Positions 1-5,765 of a stretch of 6,066 nt of DNA are shown here, piece after piece. A program made the position numbers and the translations under genes. The notes under the pieces are model-generated. The model was given only the letters and a program-made list of their open reading frames with translations. It made no database searches and was not told where the DNA came from. The DNA comes from Phycisphaerae bacterium (lineage in GTDB: Bacteria > Planctomycetota > Phycisphaerae > SM23-33): the NCBI GenBank assembly GCA_030628445.1, contig DAOVQV010000109.1:1-6066 (forward strand). The letters are read 5' to 3'. Position 1 is the stretch's first letter; each line of letters begins with the position of its first letter.

Positions 1-1
1 G

Positions 2-1510
2 AGCAGGGTGGAGGGTCGCAACACGATCCTGTGGCTGATTCCCGAGGGCGTCTACGTCAAGAAGGGCGATAAGCTCGTGGAACTGGACGGCAGCAAGCTT
101 GGCGACCAGAAGATCCAGCAGCAAATCGTGGCGCTCAACGCCCAGGCCTCCTTTGTCCGCGCCCGGGAGAATCGCGCCGTCTCGAAAAGCCAAGGCGTGA
201 GCGACGTGGACCAGGCGGAATTGACGTACAATTTCGCCAAGCTGGACCTGAACAAGTATCTCGCCGGGGAGTATCCGCGTGAAATTCAGCAAGCCGAGGC
301 CGAAATTACCACCGCCACAGAGGAACTACAACGAGCCGAGGACAAACTGGATTGGTCCACACGCCTTGCCCAGGACGGTTACATCACCAGGCCAGAACTG
401 CAGGCCGATCAGCTCGCCTGCAATAAGACCCAGCTCAATCTGAAACTGGCCATCGGGAAACTGGACCTGCTCAAGACGTACACCCACGGGCGACAGGTTG
501 AGCAGCTCGAAAGCGACGTCGAGCAGGCGAAGATGGCTTTAGACCGGGTCACGCGCAGGGCCGCGGCCGATATGGCCCAGGCCGAGGCCGAACTGAAGGC
601 CAAGGAGTTGGAGTACAAGAACCAGCAGTCCAAGCTCGCGAAGGTCCAGCAGCAGATAGACAACTGCGTGATCCTGGCTCCGGTGGGCGGAATGGTTGTG
701 TACGCCACGACCGGGAGGGGGCACTGGCGGCGTAACGTGGAGCCGCTGGACGAAGGACAAGACGTCCGCGAGCGCGAGGAGCTGATCTATCTTCCGACGA
801 CCTCGTCCATGATCGCCGAGGTGAAAGTCCACGAGTCCTCCCTGCGAAAGATCCGCGAGGGCCTCCCGGTCCGCGTCCACGTGGAGGCCCTCCCGGACCG
901 ACAGTTCATCGGGCGAGTCGGGAAGATCGGGCTGCTTCCGGATGCCCAGAGCGCGTTTCTCAACCCGGATCTGAAGGTTTACGCCACGCAGATCTATATC
1001 GAACAGGACGCCGGGGATCTCCGTGTGGGGATGACCTGTCGGGCTGATATCATCGTCGCCGAATACGCCGACGCGATCTACGTCCCGGTACAGTCGGTCA
1101 CCCGGGTCGGGACCCAGCACATGGTCTACGTGATGGGTTCAGACAGCGTCGAGGCGCGCGACGTGAAGGTCGGGCTGGACAACAATCGCATGATCCGGAT
1201 CCTCGAAGGCCTCAGCGAGGGCGAGAAGGTGCTCTTGAACCCGCCTTTGGCGCCATCCGAAGCCGCCCAACCCCCTCCAATGATTCTCCAGGACCTCCCC
1301 GCGAGCACTACTCAACCGGCCCCCGTGGGCGACGACAGCGCGACCAGCCAACCGACGTCCAGGCCCTCGTTCGACCGCAGTAAGCTGCGAAGCATGTCGC
1401 CAGACCAGCGCCGAAAATTCATCGAGACCCTCACGCCCGAGCAGCGCGAGCAGCTTCGCAGCAGGCAAGGCGGCACCGGCCGACGCAGGCGCGACCGGGA
1501 GCAGCAGTAG
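2..1510 (+). CDS. HlyD/MacA-like periplasmic adaptor of ABC exporter, 5'-partial
   Basis: Membrane-fusion (adaptor) subunit expected to bridge the inner-membrane ABC transporter encoded just downstream to an outer-membrane channel. The frame is open to the window edge. The GTG at position 8 falls inside the biotinyl/lipoyl-like domain, so it is not the true start; the N-terminal signal or membrane anchor and first beta strand are missing. Counting that GTG as residue 1, residues 3-34 are the first half of the lipoyl domain (PEGVYVKKGDKLVELD). About 35-215 is a long Gln/Glu/Ala/Lys-rich coiled coil. Residues 219-240 (NCVILAPVGGMVVYA) close the lipoyl domain. About 268-345 is the beta-barrel, with VHESSL and VGMTCRADI, and about 357-412 the membrane-proximal domain (IYVPVQSVTRVG). 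An unusual tail of about 87 residues follows: Pro/Ser/Thr-rich, then strongly charged, with SPDQRRKF and TPEQREQL motifs. The gene ends 9 nt before the ATPase gene, so they form one operon. The family call is firm; the exported substrate is unknown. Confidence 0.9.
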   Translation, partial: SRVEGRNTILWLIPEGVYVKKGDKLVELDGSKLGDQKIQQQIVALNAQASFVRARENRAVSKSQGVSDVDQAELTYNFAKLDLNKYLAGEYPREIQQAEAEITTATEELQRAEDKLDWSTRLAQDGYITRPELQADQLACNKTQLNLKLAIGKLDLLKTYTHGRQVEQLESDVEQAKMALDRVTRRAAADMAQAEAELKAKELEYKNQQSKLAKVQQQIDNCVILAPVGGMVVYATTGRGHWRRNVEPLDEGQDVREREELIYLPTTSSMIAEVKVHESSLRKIREGLPVRVHVEALPDRQFIGRVGKIGLLPDAQSAFLNPDLKVYATQIYIEQDAGDLRVGMTCRADIIVAEYADAIYVPVQSVTRVGTQHMVYVMGSDSVEARDVKVGLDNNRMIRILEGLSEGEKVLLNPPLAPSEAAQPPPMILQDLPASTTQPAPVGDDSATSQPTSRPSFDRSKLRSMSPDQRRKFIETLTPEQREQLRSRQGGTGRRRRDREQQ

Positions 1511-1519
1511 GACAGCGCC

Positions 1520-2224
1520 ATGGCCAGTCAGACCGCGCAAAGTCTGGTCGTACTGGAGGATGTCCATAAGATCTACGCCATGGGCACGCAGCAGGTCCGC
1601 GCTCTGGGGGGGGTGAGTCTGTCGATCGACACGGGCAGCTTCTGGGCCATCATGGGGCCGAGCGGGTCGGGCAAGAGCACGATGCTGAACCTCCTGGGAT
1701 GCCTCGATCGGCCGACCTCCGGGCACTACATCCTCAACGGCCAGGACGTTGCTCTGCTGGACGATGATAAGCTCAGCGAACTGCGCCTGCGCCAGTTGGG
1801 GTTCATCTTCCAGAGCTTCAACCTGATTCCACAGCTGACCGTCCAAGAGAACATCGAGCTTCCGCTTTACTACCTCGGGTGGGAGGCCCGGCCCAGCGCC
1901 GAGCGGGCCAGGGAGCTGGCCGAGTTGGTCGGCCTGGCGGATCGCTTTTACCATCGGCCCATGGAGCTTTCGGGCGGTGAGCAGCAGCGAGTCGCGGTGG
2001 CCCGCTCGCTGGCGAACGACCCCGTGGTCCTGCTGGCGGATGAGCCCACGGGGAACCTCGACACGGTCACCGGGAGGCAGATCATGGAACTGCTGGCCGA
2101 ACTCAACAACAAGCAGGGCAAGACCATCCTGATGGTGACGCACGAGCCGGACATCGCCACCTACGCCACCCACCATCTTCACCTGCGGGACGGAAGGATC
2201 GATCGCTGGGAAAAGACCAGCTGA
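1520..2224 (+). CDS. ABC transporter ATPase subunit, MacB/LolD type
   Basis: Cytoplasmic nucleotide-binding subunit that powers the FtsX/MacB-type permease encoded next. It is 234 aa, the usual length for stand-alone members of the MacB/LolD/FtsE group. All ATPase motifs are intact: Walker A GPSGSGKST (46-54), Q-loop Gln98 in FIFQSFNLIP, signature LSGGEQQ (150-156), Walker B VVLLADEP (169-176), D-loop GNLD (178-181) and switch His208 in MVTHEP. The sequences around the Q-loop and Walker B (ADEPTGNLD) are typical of this group rather than of nutrient importers. The ATG at 1520 has a weak AGGA at 1509-1512 that overlaps the adaptor's stop codon, which suggests translational coupling. A run of eight G (1606-1613) encodes part of LGGV near residue 30; the frame is intact across it. 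Its stop overlaps the permease start by one base (TGATG). In E. coli MacB the ATPase and permease are fused; here they are separate. Confidence 0.95.
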   Translation: MASQTAQSLVVLEDVHKIYAMGTQQVRALGGVSLSIDTGSFWAIMGPSGSGKSTMLNLLGCLDRPTSGHYILNGQDVALLDDDKLSELRLRQLGFIFQSFNLIPQLTVQENIELPLYYLGWEARPSAERARELAELVGLADRFYHRPMELSGGEQQRVAVARSLANDPVVLLADEPTGNLDTVTGRQIMELLAELNNKQGKTILMVTHEPDIATYATHHLHLRDGRIDRWEKTS

Positions 2225-3489
2225 TGCAGCACTCCCGGATATTCCGCAACGTCCGCCTTGGGATCAAGAACCTGATGATCCACAAGCTGCGGTCCGGGCT
2301 GACGGTCCTGGGCATGGTGTTCGGCGTCGGTAGTGTCATCGCGATGCTCTCGGTCGGCGAAGGCGCCTCTCGAGAAGCCATGGAACAGATCCGCAAGCTC
2401 GGGAGCAACAACATCATCATCACGGCGATGAAGCCTGTCGAAGACGACTCGGCGAGTATTCAACGGGTTAGGATGAGCATATACGGTCTTCTCTACGAAG
2501 ACGAGAGGCGGATTCGCGAGACGATACCCACCGTGCAGCAAACCGTCCCGATCAAGCTGATTCGAAAGGACGGGTATTTGGGTGAACGGTCAATGGAACT
2601 ACGGATCGTCGGGACCACCCCGGACTGGTTCGAGCTTGTTGCCCGGAAGGTCCTCGCTGGGCGCGTCCTGAGCCAGCGAGACACCGAGAAGAAGGCAGCC
2701 GCGTGTCTGTTGACCGAGCACGGCGCGAGGCGCCTGCTGGCCACACAGAACACGATCGGCGAGTCCGTCCGGATCGGCCCCGACCACTTCGAGGTCGTCG
2801 GGATCATCCAAACCGAGACGGCCAGCGGGGGAATCCAGACCCCGGACCAGGAGGTCGACGCGTATATCCCGCTGAACGTCGCCCGCGAACGATACGGGGA
2901 CATGGTCGTCCGCCGGACGGCCGGGGCCCAGGAGCGGGAGCTTGTCGAACTGCATCAGGTGCTGGTGCAGGTCCGGTCGATCGACCAGGTCGAATCGACT
3001 GCCGAAGCGATCGAGAAGATGCTTAGACACTTCCACCAGAAGAAGGACTATCGCATCAGCGTCCCCCTTGCCTTGCTGAAACAGGCGGAGGCCACCAAAC
3101 GCACCTTCAACATCGTCTTGGGATCCATCGCCGGGATCAGCCTGCTGGTCGGGGGGATCGGGATCATGAACATCATGCTGGCGACCGTCACGGAGCGGAC
3201 GCGCGAGATCGGTATCCGCAGGGCGATCGGCGCCAAGCAAAGGCAGATCATCGGACAGTTCCTGATCGAGACCATCGTCCTCTCGACCATCGGCGGGCTG
3301 ATAGGGATCGTGATCGGAGTGCTCATCCCCTGGGTCATCACTGTCCTGGCCCAGATGCCCACGATCGTCACGTCCTGGAGTATTCTGCTGGCGCTGGGAA
3401 TCAGCGTCAGCGTGGGGATCATCTTCGGGCTTTACCCGGCCGTCCGCGCAGCCAGGCTGGATCCGATCGCGGCCTTGCGGCACGAGTAG
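2224..3489 (+). CDS. ABC transporter permease, MacB/FtsX type
   Basis: Inner-membrane permease that pairs with the preceding ATPase; MacB-like proteins drive export through mechanotransmission with a periplasmic adaptor. It is 421 aa. The order is typical: short cytoplasmic N-terminus, TM1 at about 25-45, a periplasmic MacB-PCD-type domain at about 46-290, then the FtsX domain with TM2 at about 296-321 (GSIAGISLLVGGIGIMNIML), TM3 at about 342-374 and TM4 at about 386-404. The cytoplasmic loop after TM2 has the family motif TERTREIGIRRAIGA (323-337), the coupling region that meets the ATPase. The C-terminus ends in the usual P-x-x-A-x-R-x-D-P-I-A-A-L-R. The start ATG shares its A with the ATPase stop codon. 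The substrate cannot be read from sequence: antibiotics, peptides, lipoproteins or envelope lipids are all possible for this family. No clear rho-independent terminator follows the stop. Confidence 0.94.
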   Translation: MQHSRIFRNVRLGIKNLMIHKLRSGLTVLGMVFGVGSVIAMLSVGEGASREAMEQIRKLGSNNIIITAMKPVEDDSASIQRVRMSIYGLLYEDERRIRETIPTVQQTVPIKLIRKDGYLGERSMELRIVGTTPDWFELVARKVLAGRVLSQRDTEKKAAACLLTEHGARRLLATQNTIGESVRIGPDHFEVVGIIQTETASGGIQTPDQEVDAYIPLNVARERYGDMVVRRTAGAQERELVELHQVLVQVRSIDQVESTAEAIEKMLRHFHQKKDYRISVPLALLKQAEATKRTFNIVLGSIAGISLLVGGIGIMNIMLATVTERTREIGIRRAIGAKQRQIIGQFLIETIVLSTIGGLIGIVIGVLIPWVITVLAQMPTIVTSWSILLALGISVSVGIIFGLYPAVRAARLDPIAALRHE

Positions 3490-3643
3490 GCCCGCCGGAC
3501 GACCCCCGCATCGTCGATTCGCAACACACGCCGCTCAGTTGACAAGCTTCCTTGCGGCGGCGAATTAGCCCTGCAGAGCACTTTAAGGTTTAATGTTCCG
3601 GTGATGGCCGAGCGAGGACGAGGCTGACAAGGAAGGCGAAGCA

Positions 3644-3662
3644 GGCAACCCAGTGGGTTGCC
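3644..3662. repeat. Perfect 8-bp hairpin inside the palindromic element
   Basis: GGCAACCC at 3644-3651 is the exact reverse complement of GGGTTGCC at 3655-3662, with a 3-nt AGT loop. It sits near the middle of the 158-bp element and would be its apical hairpin in RNA or in extruded single-stranded DNA. No T-run follows on either strand, so it is not a typical intrinsic terminator. Confidence 0.75.
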
Positions 3663-3670
3663 GATACAGC

Positions 3671-3684
3671 CTGACGCAAGTCAG
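3671..3684 (+). repeat. 5-bp hairpin with GCAA (GNRA) tetraloop, alternative pairing inside the element
   Basis: CTGAC (3671-3675) pairs with GTCAG (3680-3684) around a GCAA loop, a stable GNRA tetraloop if transcribed from the plus strand. The same GTCAG is also part of GTCAGCC (3680-3686), which can instead pair with GGCTGAC at 3622-3628. The two pairings exclude each other. A GNRA loop makes sense only in RNA, which slightly favours a transcribed, folded role, but a 14-nt motif can arise by chance. Confidence 0.45.
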
Positions 3685-3750
3685 CCGAAGCCGCAGCCGG
3701 CCAGGATGGAACAGAAAATCTTAAATTGCTCTAGCCTTTGCCCGACCAGC

Positions 3751-3755
3751 GGGAG
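3751..3755 (+). promoter_or_regulatory. Shine-Dalgarno that decides the HAD hydrolase start
   Basis: GGGAG ends 6 nt before the ATG at 3762. This supports ATG 3762 over the in-frame upstream TTG at 3738, which would add eight residues with no family match and sits only a few bases after the palindromic element. From ATG 3762 the HAD nucleophile falls at residue 9, normal for the family. Confidence 0.6.
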
Positions 3756-3761
3756 CCTCGT

Positions 3762-4426
3762 ATGAGCGATCGTGGTGTGATCTTCGACATGGACGGCGTG
3801 CTGGTGGACAGTTACCAGGCGCACTTCGTCTCCTGGAGCCGGATGGCGGCCGAGCGCGGGCTAGTGATAACGCAAGAGCAATTCGCCGCCACCTTCGGCC
3901 GCACAACCCGCGAGATTATACGCCAGCTCTGGTCCGATCGGATCGGCGAAGATGACATCGCCCACATGGATGAGCTCAAGGAGCAGATCTACCGCGAGGT
4001 TTTACTGGCGGATTTCCCCCAGATGGACGGCGCCGGTGAGTTGCTGGGGGCCTTGAGCGAGGCCGGGTTCCTGCTGGGGATCGGCTCGTCAGGCCCGCCC
4101 CAAACGTCCAGGTCACACTGAAGCGTCTGACCAATGCCCACCTCATCGCCGTAACCGTCGACGGAGCAGAAGTCACTGGCGGTAAACCAGATCCCGAGGT
4201 TTTCCTGACGGCGGCCCGGAAGCTCGCCGTCCCCCCTTCCCGATGTGCGGTAATCGAAGACGCCCCCGCCGGTATCGAGGCCGCCCGCCGCGCCGGGATG
4301 GTCGCTATCGCAATCACCGGCACGACCACGCGCCGGCAACTCAACGCCGCCGATCTGATCGTAGATTCCCTCCGCCAACTGACGCCGCAAGCAATCGACA
4401 AATTGATAGAGCAACAAGCCAAATAA
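3762..4426 (+). pseudogene. HAD-superfamily hydrolase, beta-phosphoglucomutase-like, with one frameshift
   Basis: Probable phosphatase or phosphomutase of the beta-PGM-like HAD subfamily, acting on a small phosphorylated metabolite in the cytoplasm. The first part reads MSDRGVIFDMDGVLVDS: motif I with nucleophile Asp9 and acid/base Asp11, then the helical cap. It reaches motif II (GIGSSG, about 106-111), leaves the family frame at 4098-4104 and stops at 4121. The frame starting at 4103 continues directly with NVQVTLKRL, then motif III (GGKPDPEVF, Lys142), motif IV (VIEDAPAGIEAA, Glu166-Asp167) and a normal C-terminus to TAA 4424-4426. Adding one base in the C4 (4098-4101) or A3 (4102-4104) run gives GSSGPPPNV or GSSGPPQNV, both like the family's GSSGPP-x-NV, and a protein of 221 aa, the usual size. 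Nothing else is damaged, so this is a sequencing or assembly error or a very recent mutation. CCCCAAAC is not a good -1 slippery site in the reading phase used. The 3' end is 20 nt from the convergent zinc-ribbon gene. Confidence 0.85.
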
Positions 4427-4446
4427 CCCCCAGCCAACAACCGATA

Positions 4447-4833
4447 TCAAAGCACGCCGTCGAACGGTTCGGCGTTGAGGTTCTGACAGCCGCAATAAAG
4501 GCAGCGGCCGTGACGGGTGGACATGGTCCGATCGCACTTCGGGCAGCGATAGATGTTCTTGGGTTTGCTGATCTTCCCGTCGGCCCGTCCGTCTTGCAGA
4601 TCAATCTGGCGGATCCGCTCCATGAGCTGCTCTTCTGTCAGGCCGCTCTGCTCCTGGATGAGCGACCACAGGGCAGTTGTTATCAGCACCAGCTTCTCGA
4701 ACCGCTCCGACATCTCCCGCAGCTGCGAGCTGAGTGCGGCTACCTCCTTCGCCCCGTGCTTAGCTTTGTCCTCGGCCTCGTTGATCCGCTGCGCCTGATG
4801 TGCGTAGTACAGCATTCCGCCCAATCCCAACAT
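4447..4833 (-). CDS. Small coiled-coil protein with C-terminal zinc ribbon, function unknown
   Basis: I recognise the general type, a short planctomycete-style hypothetical protein, but no defined function. It is 128 aa. Residues 1-11 (MLGLGGMLYYA) are mildly hydrophobic, too short for a confident membrane helix. Residues 14-62 are predicted helix or coiled coil, rich in Glu, Lys, Gln, Ala and Leu. Residues 55-86 (ALWSLIQEQSGLTEEQLMERI, then DLQDGRADGK) look like a conserved block. The C-terminus has a zinc-ribbon knuckle pair: CPKC at 97-100 and CLYC at 111-114, plus Cys116. These four cysteines would bind one zinc and could touch nucleic acid or protein. A strong Shine-Dalgarno fixes the start. 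The gene begins 40 nt after the DapF-like gene on the same strand and probably shares its transcript, which is weak functional evidence. It ends 20 nt from the convergent HAD gene with no clear terminator between them. Confidence 0.85.
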   Translation of the reverse strand: MLGLGGMLYYAHQAQRINEAEDKAKHGAKEVAALSSQLREMSERFEKLVLITTALWSLIQEQSGLTEEQLMERIRQIDLQDGRADGKISKPKNIYRCPKCDRTMSTRHGRCLYCGCQNLNAEPFDGVL

Positions 4834-4839
4834 CGCCTA

Positions 4840-4846
4840 ACCTCCC
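4840..4846 (-). promoter_or_regulatory. Strong Shine-Dalgarno of the zinc-ribbon gene
   Basis: Read on the minus strand this is GGGAGGT, close to a full anti-16S match, ending 6 nt before the ATG at 4833. It is the strongest ribosome-binding site in the window and supports independent translation of the zinc-ribbon gene even if it is co-transcribed with the epimerase gene. Confidence 0.75.
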
Positions 4847-4873
4847 ATCTGCGCCCTGCTTCAGGTCCAAGCC

Positions 4874-5707
4874 CTACGTGGGCTGATCCGGCCAGTCGCC
4901 GCTAAAGACACTAACCGCCGGGCCGGTCATCGTGATCGAGTAATCTTCACCGACGCTGATTTCAAGGTCGCCGCCCTGCATGACAACGGTGATATTACCA
5001 TCGCACAGGCCCAGCCGGTGCGCCACGGCCGCCGCTGCGCTGGCACTGGTCCCCGAGGCCAGCGTATAACCTGCCCCCCGCTCCCATATCTCAATCTGGA
5101 TCTTTCGGCGGTCCAGGACCTTCATGAACTGCACGTTCGTCCGGTTGGCGAAGCGAGGGTCCGACTCTATCGGCGGGCCGTACTTGCAGGGATCGACGGC
5201 GCCGAGATCATCGCACAGAATCACGCAGTGCGGATTACCGATCGTCGCGGCGCAGAACCTGAAGGTCTTACCGGCGGCAGTGATTTCCTCGTCGAGGACC
5301 TCTCGCCCCTCACCGGTCACGGGGATGTCCCGCGACTCGAAGCTCACCGTTCCCATCTGGACGGTAATGCTCCGACCGCCCTGGCGAACCTGGCACAGGA
5401 CCGGGCCGCCTTTGGTGACCACCTCGAACGCCGTGTCGGTTACCTTCCCCGTGTCCCACAGATACCGTGCGAAGATCCGAAGCCCGTTACCGCTCTTCTC
5501 CGCTTCCGTCCCGTCGGGGTTGAAGATGCGCAGCCCAAAACTTCCACCTTCGCCGCCGATCGGCCCGAACAGAAGCCCGTCGCTACCAACGCCACGGTGG
5601 CGGTCGCATATCCGCTGAATCTCCGCTTCGGTGGGGCACTGACCCGCATCGGGGGCGTCCAGCACGATGTAGTCGTTCCCCAGCGCGTGATATTTGTAGA
5701 AACGCAT
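4874..5707 (-). CDS. dapF: DapF-family (diaminopimelate epimerase-like) protein with both catalytic Cys replaced by Ser
   Basis: By fold and length (277 aa) this is a diaminopimelate epimerase, which in its normal form converts LL-DAP to meso-DAP for lysine and peptidoglycan synthesis in the cytoplasm. The N-terminus MRFYKYHALGNDYIVLD is typical and fixes the start, with GGAG 8 nt upstream. Expected substrate contacts are kept: Asn11, Asn63 (FNPDG), Gly73-Asn74, Asn158 (GNPH), Asn191 (RTNVQF), Glu209-Arg210 (WERGAGYT) and Gly219-Thr220. The two-base mechanism of the family uses two cysteines, in C-G-N-G and A-C-G-T-G. Here they are Ser72 (AEKSGNG, codon AGC) and Ser218 (TLASGTSA, codon TCG). 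The two serine codons belong to different families and the frame is clean, so these are not sequencing errors. The protein may be a slow serine-based epimerase, or an isomerase, racemase or lyase acting on a related substrate. The dapF symbol marks family only. It heads a likely two-gene transcript with the zinc-ribbon gene. Confidence 0.88.
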   Translation of the reverse strand: MRFYKYHALGNDYIVLDAPDAGQCPTEAEIQRICDRHRGVGSDGLLFGPIGGEGGSFGLRIFNPDGTEAEKSGNGLRIFARYLWDTGKVTDTAFEVVTKGGPVLCQVRQGGRSITVQMGTVSFESRDIPVTGEGREVLDEEITAAGKTFRFCAATIGNPHCVILCDDLGAVDPCKYGPPIESDPRFANRTNVQFMKVLDRRKIQIEIWERGAGYTLASGTSASAAAAVAHRLGLCDGNITVVMQGGDLEISVGEDYSITMTGPAVSVFSGDWPDQPT

Positions 5708-5736
5708 CGCCTAGACTCCGGATCGCATCGGACATG

Positions 5737-5764
5737 AGTATACCGCCCCAGGGAGATACCTCAA
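5737..5764 (-). promoter_or_regulatory. Sigma-70-like promoter of the dapF-like gene
   Basis: On the minus strand, TTGAGG (5764-5759) is followed after 16 nt by TATACT (5742-5737). The -35 matches TTGACA at four of six positions and the -10 matches TATAAT at five of six. Initiation about 7 nt past the -10, near 5730, would leave a leader of about 23 nt before the ATG at 5707, including the GGAG ribosome-binding site at 5719-5716. This would let the epimerase and zinc-ribbon genes be expressed apart from the upstream sigma-factor operon. Planctomycete promoters are not well defined, so this is a prediction. Confidence 0.55.
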
Positions 5765-5765
5765 G

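Larger units (their letters stand above)
3575..3732. repeat. 158-bp palindromic element with 25-nt terminal inverted repeats (MITE/REP-like or structured RNA)
   Basis: Most of the gene-free gap 3490-3761 is one large imperfect palindrome. The outer arms, 3575-3599 and 3708-3732, match as inverted repeats at 21 of 25 positions, from AGAGCA to TGTTCC on the left and GGAACA to TGCTCT on the right. Inside lie matched arms GGCCG (3606-3610) with CGGCC (3698-3702), then GGCTGAC (3622-3628) with GTCAGCC (3680-3686). The spacing between these inner arms is the same, 11 nt, on both sides. The centre carries a perfect 8-bp hairpin at 3644-3662. No open reading frame with a start codon fits. No convincing target-site duplication is visible; TAGCC occurs at 3566-3570 and 3732-3736 but does not abut both ends. 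This architecture suits a non-autonomous mobile element or dispersed intergenic repeat, or a folded RNA. Only one copy lies in the window, so repetition in the genome is inferred. Confidence 0.6.

Noticed and set aside
1139..2182. Long minus-strand open frame opposite the adaptor and ATPase genes
   Set aside because: It is a GC-rich shadow of two well-supported plus-strand genes, with a low-complexity product and no recognisable domain.
2599..3483. Long minus-strand open frame opposite the permease gene
   Set aside because: Asp/Gly/Pro/Arg-rich shadow product antisense to a clear FtsX/MacB permease.
3498..3515. Short inverted repeat GACGA/TCGTC after the permease as a terminator
   Set aside because: Only 5 bp with an 8-nt loop and no following T-run.
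3539..3568. TTGACA at 3539-3544 as the -35 of a promoter for the HAD gene
   Set aside because: The -35 is perfect but the best -10 at 16-18 nt spacing matches only three of six positions, and the 158-bp element lies between it and the gene. Not strong enough to annotate.
3605..3724. Open stretch through the palindromic element reading DEADKEGEAGNPVGC and onward as a small protein
   Set aside because: It has a stop just upstream (3602-3604), no start codon and no ribosome-binding site, and its content is set by the inverted repeats.
3566..3736. TAGCC at 3566-3570 and 3732-3736 as target-site duplications of the element
   Set aside because: The left copy is 4 nt away from the inverted repeat and the right copy overlaps its last base; 5-mers recur often by chance.
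3738..3761. TTG at 3738 as start of the HAD hydrolase, adding eight residues
   Set aside because: The extra residues match nothing in the family, there is no Shine-Dalgarno before the TTG, and ATG 3762 has GGGAG at a good distance.
4454..4475. Inverted repeat ACGC...GCGT with inner CGAA/TTCG near the convergent gene ends as a bidirectional terminator
   Set aside because: It lies inside the zinc-ribbon coding sequence, is interrupted by a bulge, and no T-run follows on either strand.
5018..5737. Plus-strand open frames opposite the dapF-like gene
   Set aside because: The minus strand encodes a full-length DapF-family protein with conserved motifs; the plus-strand products show no domain.
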